Translations under genes and position numbers: made by a program
The notes under the pieces: model-generated
Told to the model about the DNA's origin: nothing
Seen by the model: the letters and a program-made list of their open reading frames with translations, nothing else
Database searches by the model: none
Assembly: GCA_030068075.1 (NCBI GenBank)
Contig: CM057831.1
Coordinates: 7,825,464 to 7,889,463, forward strand
Source: Paguma larvata
Taxonomy: Eukaryota > Chordata > Mammalia > Carnivora > Viverridae
DNA: 64,000 nt
Direction of reading: 5' to 3'
In this document: piece after piece, positions 22,441-33,600 of the stretch
Position numbering within the stretch: position 1 is the stretch's first letter
Layout of the letters: the number at the start of each line of letters is the position of its first letter

Positions 22441-22824
22441 AATGAACACAATCGTTTTTTTTAGTGTCCTTTTATAGACTGCATGTCACTTTGTTAGTTT
22501 AGGAGCATTAAAAATGTATAACGTAGAGCTTGTTCTCTTCATAAAATGATCCTCTTTGGCATATTAAAATTTAAAGTATAGTTTATTCAGGCAGTAATTA
22601 CACTTTTACTAATTGAATTTACCTTTAAATATTTCAAAGTTTTGTAATAAATTGAGCTGCAAGATACTGAGCCTCAAGGTGTTTGTATTCATTGGTGTTT
22701 GAGAAATAGGCAAAACCTTGGGAACAAGGAGTCACTAGCGTCGGAATAAAGCGGGAAAAGCTTTTGTTTTCTGGCATTTTCTAGTTACTCTAGGGAGGAC
22801 AAGAACCTAAGTAAATGGGACCTG
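22441..22824. other. AT-rich single-copy block
   Basis: An AT-rich but complex block in a GC-rich neighbourhood. TAATTAC, TTTAATTT and AATTGAATTT words recur, and I recognise no transposon. It could be conserved non-coding DNA or an unrecognised ancient element. Confidence 0.4.
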
Positions 22825-22990
22825 GTCCTTCGTATTAATTTAATTTTCACAAAACAAGTAGAAAAAGGCGTTTTCATTTAAAAATAAGGAAAATGGCACT
22901 CAGAGAAGCTGAGCAACCCGTCCAAGGTCACTCGGGAATAGCAAAGCTCAGGGTTGTCTTTGGAACCTAAATCCCAAGCACACTCCCGGT
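22825..22990 (-). repeat. MIR SINE relic
   Basis: Antisense MIR: 'cattttaaaaataaggaaaatggcactcagagaagctgag' equivalent, then CCAAGGTCACTCGGGAATAG. Confidence 0.75.
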
Positions 22991-22994
22991 CAGA

Positions 22995-23136
22995 AAGATT
23001 CTTGACCAAATGCCCATCAAGGGACAAATAGATTCATAAAATAAGATATATACAAAGAATGGAAAATCATTTAGTCTTAAAGGGAATGAAACTAATACCT
23101 AATGCAACATGGATGAAACTTAAAAGCAGTATTCTG
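22995..23136 (+). mobile_element. Older L1 3' region, left part, split by younger L1
   Basis: The words 'tgcccatcaagggacaaatag', ATACAAAGAATGGAAAATC and ACATGGATGAAACTTAAAAG are the C-terminal ORF2 region of an older mammalian L1. The matching 3' UTR resumes after the younger insertion, at about 24030. Confidence 0.8.
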
Positions 23137-24029
23137 AGACTTATCAAACTCAACACCCAAAAAACAAATAATCCAGTGAAGAAATGGGCAAAAGACATGA
23201 ACGGACACTTCTCCAAAGAAGACATCCAGATGGCTAACAGACACATGAAAAGATGCTCAACATCACTCATCATCAGAGAAATACAAATCAAAACCACAAT
23301 GAGATACCACCTCACACCTGTCAGAATGGCTGACATGAACAACTCAGGCAACAACAGACGTTGGCGAGGATGTGGAGGAAGAGGATCCCTTTTACACTGT
23401 TGGTGGGAATGCAAACTGGCGCAGCCACTCTGGAAAACAGTATGGAGGTTCCTCCAAAAATTAAAAATAAAACTACCCTACGATCCAGCAATTACACTAC
23501 CAGGTATTTCTCCAAGGGATACAGGGATGCTGTTTCAAAGGGACACATGCAACCCAGAGTTTATGGCAGCACTATCAATAATAGCCAAAGTATGGAAAGA
23601 GCCCAAATGTCCATCGATGGGTGAATGGATAAAGATGTGGTATATACATACAATGGAGTATTACTCGGTAATCAAAAAGAGCGAAATCTTGCCATTTGCA
23701 ACTACGTGGATAGAACTAGAGAGTATTATGCTAAGCGAAATTAGCCAGAGAAAAACAAATATCATATGACTTTACTCATACGAGGACTTTAAGATACAAA
23801 GCAGATGAATATAAGGAAAGGGAATGGAAAATAATATAAAAAAAGGGAGGGGGACAAAAACATAAGAGACTCTTAAGTAAGGAGAACAAACAGAGGGTTA
23901 CGGGAGGGTCTGTGGGAGGGGGGATGGGCTCATTGGGTAAGGGGCATTAAGGAATCTACTCTTGAAATCATTGTTGCACTGTATGCTAACTAACTTGCAT
24001 GTAAATTTTTTAAAAATTAAAAAAACCAG
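23137..24029 (+). mobile_element. Younger 5'-truncated L1
   Basis: A 5'-truncated L1 of about 0.9 kb holding the last part of ORF2 and the 3' UTR. The ORF2 portion ([20 protein letters not shown] to the stop at 23767) is open for about 210 codons, with LLHCWWEC intact. The UTR repeats the order seen at 8.6-8.9 kb and ends in an A-rich tail. It is much less decayed than the element it sits in, so it is younger. Confidence 0.93.
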
Positions 24030-24265
24030 TGCGATACTTGAAATAGGCTAGATAATAAAAAAATAAGTATTCCAAGATTGCATTTAAGCGAGGTACATGC
24101 TTAGATCAGGCGAATGGAATGTTGGCTGCCAGGGCGGGGGCAGTGGATGGGGAGTTTTTGTTTATTGGGGACAGAGCTTCACTTTGGGCTGATGAAAAAG
24201 GCGGGCACAACACTGAATTACCGCCACTGAACTGTACATTGAAAAATGGTTAAAATGGTAACCAA
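24030..24265 (+). mobile_element. Older L1 3' UTR, right part
   Basis: AATGGAATGTTGGCTGCCAG, 'ggggagtttttgtttattggggacagagcttcactttgggctgatgaaaaag', GCCACTGAACTGTACATTG and AAAAATGGTTAAAATGG are the terminal 3' UTR of an older L1. It continues the fragment at 22995-23136. Confidence 0.85.
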
Positions 24266-26120
24266 GAAAAGATCCCTTGAATATAATTTTTGCTCCCAAG
24301 GAATCCATTTTATTTATTCAGCTACGCCTCTCAGCACTTCCTGCTTCTTCCACATCCTGCATTTCCTTTTTGCACACAGAGAACCGAAGCTTTGCCCTGG
24401 CTACTGCCAGATTCTGTTACGAACCACCCTAAACCAATTTGATACCTTCTGTAGATAGTTGAGGGCCATGCTCTCATACCCAGGGGGTATGTTACAATAA
24501 ACAACTTTCAGGCCGGACTCTCTCTCGTGCATACAAATATTTATTAGCAAGCTGGCCTCAAGCAAATAGTCTTACCAATAAACAAAGAAGTTCCAGCCTC
24601 CGACCTCTGAGGCCACCGTGACAGCACTTTGCAGGAGGATGCGGCAATATTCGAGTGGTGGGTTAGGAGTCAGGCTTTGAAATTCCGATCAGTGCTATAA
24701 ACAGCGCTGGTCTAAAATCCTAGGGTGCTATTCCAAAGAGCATACGGTCCTATTGGAATTGGGAAATTTATATACCTTTCCCATATAGGCAGGGTGGGTT
24801 CCGGTAGAACATTCTGGCCAACGTACTACATCTTTCAAACTCTACTTTTGCAAAGAAAGCCATTTCTAACATCCATTATGCTAATTAGCAAAGCCTCTGG
24901 TGTTGATAAGAGAAAAAGAGCTGAGAATCTTGCTGTAGCCGCCCAGAGAGCGTGGCTTCCGCTTGAGGTCTTTCAAATGTTAACTATCCAACCCTGAAGT
25001 ATGTATTCCTGATTAAGATTCTTCACGTGGCGACTAATCGCTCCCTAGAATTTTGATCCAAAGGAGATCTCACCGTTAGGGTTGGCAGATAAAACACACA
25101 CAGCACTTGGGACATACTTCCACCAGGAAGTATTTGGTATTGGTCCGAAATTCACTTTTAACTCTCTGTTCTTCATTTTTATTTGCTAGATTTGGCAACT
25201 CTTTTCACACTCTGTACTGTACTGAAGTAGTTTGAAATCAACTACAGAAATACAACCTATACCTTTTGGGGGGAAAAGACATTTTAGTTAAGGTTTCCCT
25301 GCTTTGTGAATATTCCCAAGACTGACTTCCCGCGCTGCAGGAGGCTGGCTGGTCGGAGCCTAGGCATCACTACCAGCTACCGGTCTTCACAATTCATGGA
25401 AATGAAGGGGCGTTCCTGGTGTCTTTGTGGTCCTTGACTCTCCGTCCTCTGACACCTAAGAACATCGCAGCTGACATTGAGATAAGAAGTCAGCAAGACC
25501 CACAAGCAAAAAGTCCTGACTCTCTTTTCTGTATGTGTGCGCAATGGTATTGTCCCCGGATGCAGGGAAGTGTTAGGCTCTTAGGCTCTTACCTGTGAAC
25601 CCGCACTGCTCATTCTTGGTGGACAGGAATTACAATGATCTGATATTCTAGGTGGTTTCATGTGAAAATCTCTTCCTTGCATAGAGGGATTTAGAATTCA
25701 CCGGTAGAGGGTGGGTAGGCAGAGGAATAATACAGACAGGATAATAGCACCTTAGCGGAAAGATTTTAATCATTCTAAAATAAAATGAATGTAACTTTTG
25801 CCCCTGGAATGAGTTTTATTTTTCAGAATTTTTCTAATTTTAATTTTTATTATGAGGGAGGGAGGTGGGTAACGCTCAGGGCAAAAATTGAAACTTCAAA
25901 ACCCTCCTCAAAAACCTGAGGAAGGCAAAAGGCAGGGGGGAGACCTGTGCTTGATTAAATGAGTCCTTCCAAATGCCCCAGAGAAAGGAATGGTTAAAAA
26001 AAAAAAAAAAGGCAAGGCCCCTGGGTCTGGCCCCGGTACCTCGAGAGCTTCTGGGAAAGGTCACTGAGCAGGTCAGACCCACCACAGGGTGCTCTGGGGG
26101 GCCGGGCTCCCACCACCCCC
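24266..26120. other. Single-copy DNA, no gene seen
   Basis: Unique sequence, moderately AT-rich. No interspersed repeat is clear to me and no ORF exceeds 95 codons. A poly-A run lies at 25997-26011. Confidence 0.45.
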
Positions 26121-26124
26121 ATCC

Positions 26125-26345
26125 CAGCAGCTGCTGCTTAATAAAAGGTATGATTGCCATGGCAACCTCAGTAACACTTTCAAATAGATGGCCAATTATT
26201 ATTCACTCATTTACTGTTTATTGTAGCGATGCCAATCACAATGAACTCCAGGAGTGTATTAATGGAGATGTGATCCGAGCCTGGGGCCCCCGAGGGGAAT
26301 GGCATTGTAATGCCTCATTCATTAGCATAGTGTGTTCTAGGTGGG
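26125..26345. promoter_or_regulatory. Candidate conserved non-coding element
   Basis: A compact high-complexity block set in GC-rich DNA. It contains GCCATGGCAAC (RFX-like half), GCCAATTATTATTCACTC, CGATGCCAATCACAATG and CATTCATTAGCAT: several CCAAT-, TAAT- and POU-like words within 200 bases. No transposon match and no long ORF. The call is inference from composition and motif density only. Confidence 0.4.
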
Positions 26346-27489
26346 TGGGCACGCAGCCACTCCCTCCCGGCACAGCCCGGGCGCGTGCTCAGCACACTCA
26401 CAGGCCCAGCGGCCCGGACACAAACAAGAGGTCACTCACGGCAAGACCCACTCCCCTGCAGGAAGGCCCCAGCACGTGGTCGCATCCTATGACAGACAGG
26501 TGGACGGGAAGCTGGCTCAGCCCCAGCCGGTATTTTCAGCAGGAGTTTTATTATTTTTCACCTTCTCTCTGGACCCTTTCCCAATTTCACATTCTATAAG
26601 CCAACAGGGCTGCATTGTTAAACCCTGGCCAAGCCATGGGGTGGGGGGTGGGGTGGGAAGGCGGACCAGACTGTTTCCCCAGCCGGAGGACTTTGAATGG
26701 AGGTTTCAGGACACAGGGAGGGGAAAATGTAGGTAGGACTCCTTTTATGAAGGCTGTCCCTCTACCCCAAGTGGAGGTCCAGGAAGACAGGTTGGTTTCT
26801 TGGACGGATTATGCCAAGCATTCCTGGAAAAGGAAGAAAGAGGGCTAGTTGGGCACAGGGGTCAAGAGGGGGATCTCTGAGATTAATCAAAGAAGAGTAT
26901 CTCAGAGGGAATGGCTTGTTGCATATCCGCAGAGCCCCAGCAAATTCCCTTCCTATTCCCCAATCTGTTACAGGAGAAATAGAACCGCCACCACCCCCGC
27001 TCCAGGTTCACGTAGGTCAGATCATGGGGAGGTCAATGGGACCAGCAGGAACAGAAGACCAGCACATGCTGCTGGTGTGACCCTGGCCCAAGGGAAAGGG
27101 TCCACAAGAGTCTCTGCCAAGCTGGTGGGAGGGGACCCCAAGGTCAGATTTCACTTAATTTAAGAAGTAAATAGAGTAGTAAGCCATTCCTTGTGCGCTA
27201 GAGTACATGGTAAAACCCAGACTTGCTACAAGGGCTGACAGCTTGTTACCAGGGAGACATCTACCCCGAGGCAGCCTGTTCTTCAGAGGGGCAGCTCATT
27301 CTTGCCCTGCCCGCTGGTTTCTGGGGTCCTGAGGCTCGGAGCCCCACCCTGATTCCTGCAGCACCTCCCACTCACTGTGCCAGTAAGGGACCGCAGACAG
27401 ACGGGGGTGGGAAGGTGTAAGATGACTCACTTGCTTTTGCTTGTCTCTGCCTCTGCCCATGCTCAGGATGTGGGGGCTGTGCGAAAGAA
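26346..27489. other. GC-rich single-copy DNA, no gene seen
   Basis: Unique. A G-rich patch at 26637-26662 (repeated GGGGTGGGG words) can form a quadruplex on the plus strand. ORFs of up to 131 codons overlap in several frames and lack recognisable domains. Confidence 0.42.
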
Positions 27490-27960
27490 AAAAAAAATAC
27501 CCTGACACTCGTTAAAACGAGGAGAAAGACTTTATTCGGGACTATCAGGATTGTGGAGAGAAACTCAAGTCCGAACCCAGCAAGGACAAGTGGGGATTTG
27601 TAGCCCAGGAGCAGAGTGAGGGGGTCAGCAGTGGGTAGAAAATTACCAAGAGGAGACATCAAGGGTAGGGGGTTGTTCTTGCTGAAGGCAGGCATCGAGG
27701 GGCAGGGTGGTCTGTCTAAACTGGGGTTACAGGATCCTGGCTACAAGTAGACTCTGCAAGGGTGATCCCAGAAGCCCAAGGTCACAGCCAAGTACAGAAG
27801 ACTTTTCAAAGGAACCTGACCCAAGCTTGGTCAGGGGGGAGTCTTGACTCACAGCCACTGGAAGGGCGCTGGGGACCGGGGGCACAGGAACAGGAGAAGT
27901 TGGACAGGAAGGGGCAAATCTTTGCTTTTGGAAAAGTCAGGCAGCACTAGCTAGGAAGAA
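27490..27960 (-). mobile_element. Possible antisense LTR fragment
   Basis: Read on the minus strand the segment ends in CCCGAATAAAGTC followed by a short T/C-rich terminus, resembling the polyadenylation signal and R-U5 end of a retroviral LTR. The rest has no ORF and LTR-like composition. I cannot name the family; an unrelated sequence with a chance AATAAA is the alternative. Confidence 0.3.
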
Positions 27961-28959
27961 GGTGGCTACAAAGCAAAGCTCAGAAGACTGGATGAACCTA
28001 GCGGGAAGCGGTCCCCTACGCTGGGTTTAGACTAACATCAGGGCTCCTAGCAGCCATGTGAAGGCATTTCAGATATCCATGAGATTGTTCTGCCCCAGGC
28101 CTTTCCTCAGAGAGGGATGCAAATCCTACCTCCACTAGTTTGCTCTCTGGTGACCTCAGATATGCCATTTGCCTCTTCAGGGAAGCGAGGGTGACGTGAC
28201 CACCCTTGGGATCATTGAGGGTTCCTTGAAAGGGTGTTTATGAAGCCCGGGGAAAGTGCTTAGTCAAAGTGAGCTCCCTGTCCCCATCTCAGTCCCGGAG
28301 GGCCAGAGGAGTGAAAAGCTCTTTCTTCTAGTCTGCAGGAAAAACCTCAAGGATTTCATCCCATGTGATTGACACCCTCCCCTCGGGATGGTGCTCAGTT
28401 CTCTATCTGCACACGGTCAGCAGTCATCCAACTGGAAGATTCCCGCCTCGTCCGACTCACAGAAATTCCTGGGGAGCCCGCGTACACACTCCAGCTGCTT
28501 CTTTTCATGGTGCTGAGGTGCAGAGAGGGCTGGGGAGTGGCGGGGTGACAGAGACCCGCCACAATCACAGAGTAAGGGCACAGTGGTGCTAGGACCTGGG
28601 ACAGGACTCCTGACTCTCAGTCAAATGTTTCTCGAAGAAGGAGACTCAGGGGAGGTGTTGAGGGAGCGTGTGTGGGCAAGAATCTCACCAAGAACAGTGC
28701 CCAGAAAGCCAACTACTGATTCTGCCTGGAGGGTCAGGAGAGGCCTCCCCCAAGGAAAGGAGGGTTCATTTTGCTGTTCAGAAAAGGGACTAAGACCCAC
28801 ATGTGCAAAGCACCGGAAGATGAAAACAGGTGGTTGCTTGGAGATCTGGGGCTCCATCTCGAGACTGAGGCAAGCACAAGACAGGGTAGGAGAGGTCTGG
28901 GAGAAAAGCATGAGTGAGGCAGAAAGTATGGAGATACCACTGCAATAGTCCTAGCAAGA
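27961..28959. other. Single-copy DNA, weak MIR traces, no gene seen
   Basis: Two weak MIR-like stretches can be discerned, sense at about 28130-28270 and antisense at about 28490-28620, both too decayed for a firm call. ORFs of up to 121 codons overlap antisense ones and have no domain. Confidence 0.4.
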
Positions 28960-29240
28960 GACAAGGCCTGTATGGATTTGAATTCTGGCTCCCTCACTCA
29001 CTAGCTATGGGATGCCCAGAAGTCCCTTTAGCCTCACTAATCCCCAGGACCCCTGCTTATAAAATGGGGATACTAGATAATACCTCCTTTGAGGCTGTGA
29101 GCCACCCAACACAGTGGTCCTAGCTTATGTGGTAGGCATTGATACATATAGGTTCACCTTCAGGCAAAGTCCCAAGAGGGAATTGTTTGAAGTGAAGGAT
29201 ATAGAAGTATGTAGTGCATAGTAGGCACTCACATAGTTGT
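28960..29240 (+). repeat. MIR SINE relic
   Basis: Sense MIR: 'gatttgaattctggctccctcactcactagc', TTATAAAATGGGGATACTAG, 'ataatacctcctttgaggctgtgag', and a terminal 'catagtaggcactcacatag'. Nearly full length. Confidence 0.82.
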
Positions 29241-29624
29241 AGAGAAAATAACAAATTGAATCTCAGAAACAGGTGAAAAAGGAGTCAAAGAGGATCCGAA
29301 GGTTCTAGAATGATCTTGTGGATGGGCACTGAAGGTATGCAAGAGGGAGTTGATGTAGCTATTTTGGGAGCCCACCCATCGACTTCCAATTCTTCCCACG
29401 TGCTGTTGGTGGCCTTGTCCCTGATGCCATAGCCCTGGGAGGGGGCTGCTCCTATCTGTGGTTCATTCCCTACACATTTTGAAAAGGAAAGATAAATTCA
29501 TATGCACACAGGCACAGTCCTTCAGTTTTCCATGGGTGGGCAACCATTCTGATCTCTGGGGAGAGGCCATAGAAAGTCGTGTTAAATAGAGATCATTTGA
29601 CCACTGGGACAAAATCACCTAGTT
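29241..29624. other. Single-copy DNA, no gene seen
   Basis: Unremarkable unique sequence between two MIRs; no ORF or motif worth reporting. Confidence 0.45.
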
Positions 29625-29815
29625 TCCAGGTGCTGGGCTCAGGGCCTTATTTCATAAATCCTCACAACCAACTTGTGAGTTTGATACTATTACCTTCATC
29701 CACACTTCACTCAAGAGGAAACTAGGTCTCAGAGAAGCTAAGGGACTTGTCAACGATTCTACAGCTAGTTAGTAGGGAAGGAAAAATCCAACCAGATTAC
29801 CTTGCTTCAAAACTC
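29625..29815 (-). repeat. MIR SINE relic
   Basis: Antisense MIR: 'cataaatcctcacaaccaacttgtgag', 'actattacc', AAGAGGAAACTAGGTCTCAG, then 'agaagctaagggacttgtc' and ACAGCTAGTTAGTAG. Confidence 0.85.
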
Positions 29816-29869
29816 AATTTTTCCATGGCTCCTTCTAAAGGGCCAGAGACTAAAAAGGAAGTACAGAGG

Positions 29870-30235
29870 GTCTCTGTCTGTTCTGGCTGCTCTAGAAAAG
29901 AATACCACAGATTAGGTGGATTATAAACATCAGAAATTTGTTTCTTACAGTTCTGGAAGCTGGCAAGCCAAAAGTCAAGATGCTAGGAGATTTGGTGTCT
30001 GGCAAGGGTACCCTTCCTGGCTCATTGACTTTTACCATGTTCTCACATGGTGGAGGGCGACAAAGGAGCTTTCTAGGGTGTCTCTTATAAGGGCACTAAT
30101 CTCATCCAGGAGGGCTCCACCTCATGACTTAATTACTTCCCAAAGGCCCTACCCCCTAATACCTTCACCTTGAGGGTTTAGATTCAACGTAGGAGTCTTG
30201 TGGGGACACAGACAGGACACAGCAGCTAGGAACAC
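29870..30235 (-). mobile_element. MaLR (MLT1-type) LTR, antisense
   Basis: Read on the plus strand the order is GCTGCTCTAGAAAAG, ATACCACAGATTAGG, TTACAGTTCTGGAAGCTGG, 'tctcacatggtggag', TCTCTTATAAGGGCACTAATC and 'ttcaccttgagggtttag'. That is the reverse complement of an MLT1-type LTR of the ERVL-MaLR group. Apparently a solo LTR of close to full length. The 85-codon ORF inside it is incidental. Confidence 0.88.
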
Positions 30236-30724
30236 AATCACCAAAAGAGTATCCGTGTATGAAAGACTGAGTATCAGTATATGAAAGACAGGGGTGGTAA
30301 TTTATGATGGATCTATCCTCCATCCTCCAAGGGGACAGGGTTCCCCGGCCAACTTACCCTCTCCTTGACCAATAACTACTGGCTGAATCCTGCACTTTCT
30401 ACCTATGTGACTCTGCACCCTCTCCTCTAAGCTCAGCCCCCACCCACCCCTTATATTTGTCCCAGGCCAGGGCCCATAGGAGGCTGGCCCTCTTCAGAGA
30501 GACTCCCACTTTCCAAGCGCTCACAGTCCTAAGGAGATGGGATCCACACAGCAGGAAGTAATTCCCAAAGAAAAATAGGATGGACTGGCCAACCCAGACA
30601 ATCTAATGCAGATCTCCGAACACCTGAACGGGCTCTTAGGGCCACTGAGACTCAGACCCAGAGACACCCAGTTACAGAGACCGTCTTGTGTGAGGCCCCC
30701 CTGACTGCATCATCCGGAATAATT
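30236..30724. other. Single-copy DNA, no gene seen
   Basis: Unique sequence containing a short direct repeat of GAGTATC..GTATATGAAAGAC type at 30247-30290. Otherwise nothing recognisable. Confidence 0.4.
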
Positions 30725-30895
30725 GTTGTGGGCTTACCACATACTGGACGTTCTACAGAGCACGTTAGGTATAGATCCTCATTTAATACCCCCAGCAACC
30801 AAATGAGTAGATTCTACTGATCCCAGGTCAGAGATAGAGTAACTGAGGCATAGAAAGGTTAAGTCATCTGCCCCAAAGCCCATGCCTAGGAAGAT
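30725..30895 (-). repeat. MIR SINE relic
   Basis: Antisense MIR: 'gcacgttaggtatagatcctcatttaatacccccagcaacc', 'agagtaactgaggcatagaaaggttaag'. Confidence 0.82.
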
Positions 30896-31514
30896 ACAAT
30901 AAAGGGTACAGGTGGACAGCCAGATGAAGTCCACGGGGTGAGGCGTAGAAGGGTCCCAAGTGCAGGATCTCTGTCCCCATGGACTTGGGGTATACCACCC
31001 TCCGGCCACACAGCTGTGTTCATCAACTTGGAGCTTTCTAAACTCCACACTTCAGGGGTTTTCACTGAGGCTTCCTCCCATAGCCATGATCAATCATTAA
31101 CTCCACGGTCCTTTTCCTCTCCCCTGAGGTAAAGGTAGGACTGAAAGTTCCGGCCCTCAAATCTTACCTTGGTCTTTCAGGACGCAGTCTCCATCCCTAA
31201 GCTATCTAGGGGCTCCCTGCCACCAGTAATCTCCTTAACGTACAAAGACATTTTTATGACCCAGGACATTCCAAAAGATTTAGAACCTCTGGTCAGGAAC
31301 CAGGGTCAAAGAACAAATATAATTAGATCACAGAATTTGAAATTCATGATGAGTGATGAAGTAATAAGGCATGAGGACATTGGAGCAATGCCATTGCAGA
31401 AAGGGTGATTGGGTCCCTGGGAGGAGGACCTCCCCAATTGGGTCCCTCGAGACCGGCCACCTTCAAGGTAATCCAGGACAAGGCACTTAAGTCCCAAAGC
31501 CTTATTTCGTTTAT
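30896..31514. other. Single-copy DNA, no gene seen
   Basis: Unremarkable unique sequence; ORFs below 90 codons, no domains. Confidence 0.42.
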
Positions 31515-31615
31515 TAGAATAATGGAAATGTTAATATTCAGCTTAAGTCATGGGGTTTCGTGGGGATTTAATGGGATAATGGACACAAAACACTTTATAA
31601 ACTGTAAAGTACCAA
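31515..31615 (+). repeat. MIR-type SINE 3' relic
   Basis: 'gtggggatttaatgggataatgg', then AAACACTTTATAAACTG and 'taaagtacc' correspond to the 3' half of MIR. Confidence 0.6.
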
Positions 31616-32542
31616 ATAGGGGGCTTTATTATAGATAAACACATGCATGCCCACACACGTACATCCACAGGTACCCATTCATTCATACACACTCTTACTC
31701 CAAAGAGGAATTAGCATAATGATGCAACCCTCTGTGAAATCACAGGCTGGGACCTCCCGAGGTCCTCGATCCTCCCTCCGCCATTTCCCACTTACACTGA
31801 GTGGGTTCAGGAAGATTGAGCAGGGGCTGAAGAGCTTCGAGGAGAAGCAGGTGGAGCTGGAGCTGCCCATTCTGCCTGGTGTTTGCTCTTGTTTGCATTT
31901 CCTTAATGCACAACACCTGGGAACCGTAGAAACAGCCAAGCCCCCGGGGAAAAAAATGCTAGGCAGAGCAGGGCTAACCCTGGAGAGGTGGTTCCCATTT
32001 AGCAGCTTACTTTGGGTAAGCCCATGGTTCACTCCTTCGTCGTCCAAAGCAACAAGATTTATTGAGCACCTACTGTATCTGCACTGAACCGTACTTCACG
32101 CTGGGAACCCAAAGATAACCACGTCAGTCCTGCCTTTGAGACACTTATAAGGGCAGCTCCACAATCAAGGCCAGGGGGTGTGTGACAGTCAGGGCACACT
32201 CAGGAGTGATGGGCAGCTCTGTGGGGGGCAGAGGAGACTGGCCAAATACTACCAGACAGCTTGGGGATGAAGAGGTCAAGGGCAGGGACCCAGACTCAAG
32301 ATGGCTTGATGCCACACCGATGAGCTGGGACTTCATTCTGTGTGCAGCAAGGAGGCACTAAAGGTATTAGAAAAGGAGGGATATAAACATATTTTTTAAG
32401 AATTTTCCCCTCTTTAACTGTATTCCTCTTCAAAATTTGCTAGATTATGTAAGTGTGCTAAAACCTGTGTAAGAACGTCAACTTATAGGAAGAAAACCTT
32501 CATCATGTCTCCTGCCCCATTTCTATTACACCTCTGTACAGA
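31616..32542. other. Single-copy DNA with one old repeat trace
   Basis: Bases 32050-32140 contain AGATTTATTGAGCACCTAC and 'tactgtatctgcactgaaccgtac', the 5' end of the same unnamed ancient family seen at 14.0 kb. The rest is unique. A 146-codon ORF (31647-32087) has an antisense shadow of 122 codons and no domain. Confidence 0.42.
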
Positions 32543-32602
32543 GGGTTTTCAAAGCTTGTTCCCTGGAATGGTAGCATTGGCACTGTCTAGGTGCTGGTTA
32601 GA
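32543..32602 (+). mobile_element. MER5-like hAT transposon relic, left half
   Basis: 'gttttcaaagcttgttccctggaatggtagcattggcactgtctaggtgctgg' followed by TTAGAAA follows the left end of a MER5-type non-autonomous hAT (Charlie) element. The matching right end appears 440 bases later, beyond an L1 and a SINE. Confidence 0.6.
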
Positions 32603-32737
32603 AAGGCCATTGGTTATAGTTAATGCTGTAATGTAGGTTTGAAAGTTGCTGAGAGTAGATCTTAGATGTTCTCTTCCCAAGAAAAGAAGTTTTAACTCTA
32701 CCTGGTGATGGATGTTAAGACTGACTGATATGTGGTA
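32603..32737 (+). mobile_element. Old L1 3' UTR, left part, split by SINE
   Basis: 'ggttatagttaatgctgtaatg', GAAAGTTGCTGAGAGTAG and 'atcttagatgttctcttcccaag', then TGATGGATGTTAAGACTG are characteristic L1 3' UTR words. Confidence 0.82.
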
Positions 32738-32937
32738 CAGGTACTTGTGTGAGTGAGTCCGTTAACCGTCCTACTTAAGCTCAAGTCATGACCTCCCAGT
32801 TTAGGGATTCGAGTCCCCCCTTGGGCTCCCTACTGTCAGCATAGAGTCCACTTCAGATCCTCTGTCTCCCTCTTTCTCTGCCCCTCAGGTGCTCTCATAC
32901 ACACGCTCTCTCAAAAAGAACAAACATTAAAAAAAAG
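32738..32937 (+). mobile_element. Felid-type tRNA-derived SINE, copy 4 (within L1)
   Basis: An older, diverged sense copy: 'gagtgagtccgttaaccgtcctac', CTCAAGTCATGACCTCCC, 'gattcgagtcccccc', a CTACTGTCAGCATAGAGTCC middle, a CT-rich region and an AACATTAAAAAAAAG tail. It interrupts the L1 3' UTR, whose sequence continues directly on both sides. Confidence 0.88.
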
Positions 32938-33036
32938 ACCTACTGTGCTAATCATTTTACAATTTATGTATCAATTATGTTCTACACCTGAAACTCAGGT
33001 TAGAGCTCAATTGTATCTCAATTTTTTTCAAGTAAT
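32938..33036 (+). mobile_element. Old L1 3' UTR, right part
   Basis: 'tgctaatcattttacaatttatgtatcaattatg', CTACACCTGAAACTCAGG and 'caattgtatctcaatt' complete the L1 3' terminus interrupted at 32737. Confidence 0.82.
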
Positions 33037-33039
33037 AAA

Positions 33040-33105
33040 AATGCAATCTGCTGCAAGCCCTTCAGGTGATTCTCATGCTTCCTAGGACTGAAAAACACTG
33101 CCCCA
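33040..33105 (+). mobile_element. MER5-like hAT transposon relic, right half
   Basis: AAGCCCTTCAGGTGATTCTC and 'atgcttcctaggactgaaaaacactg' match the right end of MER5-type elements ('cctccaggtgattctgatgc ... gagaaccactg'). Confidence 0.6.
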
Positions 33106-33124
33106 CCCAGGAATTTTCTACACT

Positions 33125-33600
33125 CGTTTCCATGTTCATCAAGCAAATATGAACATGACACATATGCCACTATTTGCACTGTTCTTTCAAAAGTGCATCA
33201 TACCCTTTACTAAGCAAGCTGTTTCTCTCATGGTGCTATACCTCCTAGCTTCTAGCCAATAGATAGGGAACTCATTCTTTAAAATGCATGTAGAATTTTC
33301 CAGTGTGGATATAGTAAAATTTATTCAACCATTTCCTGTTGAATATTGAGATTTACAATTAAATGGATGCATCCAATAGTGCTACAATAGTCTTCCCCAC
33401 ATAAGATCCTGTATGGGCGCTTCCATTTCCACTGGATTGCCAAAAGTGGGACTGCAGAATCAAGGGTTATGGCATTTACAATTTTGCTATTGCTAGCTTA
33501 CTTACCCTGGAATCGTAGGGATATACAGTCCCCTCAGTAAAATAGAGGATGCCTGTTTTGTCAGGTCCTCACCAGCACTGGATCTTGGGGTTTTTCAACT
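33125..33600 (-). mobile_element. Old L1 ORF2 3' region, antisense
   Basis: Plus-strand words in order are AAAATGCATGTAGAATTTTC, 'aaaatttattcaaccatttcctgttg', 'aatagtgctacaatag', 'tggattgccaaaagtgggactgcag', 'cctgttttgtcaggtcctcaccagcactgg'. This is the reverse complement of the last part of ORF2 of an ancient L1. It is not collinear with the L1 at 32.6-33.0 kb, so it is a separate insertion. Confidence 0.72.

Noticed and set aside
23059..23769. 236-codon ORF as a host gene
   Set aside because: It is a fusion of two L1 generations with the LLHCWWEC signature of L1 ORF2.
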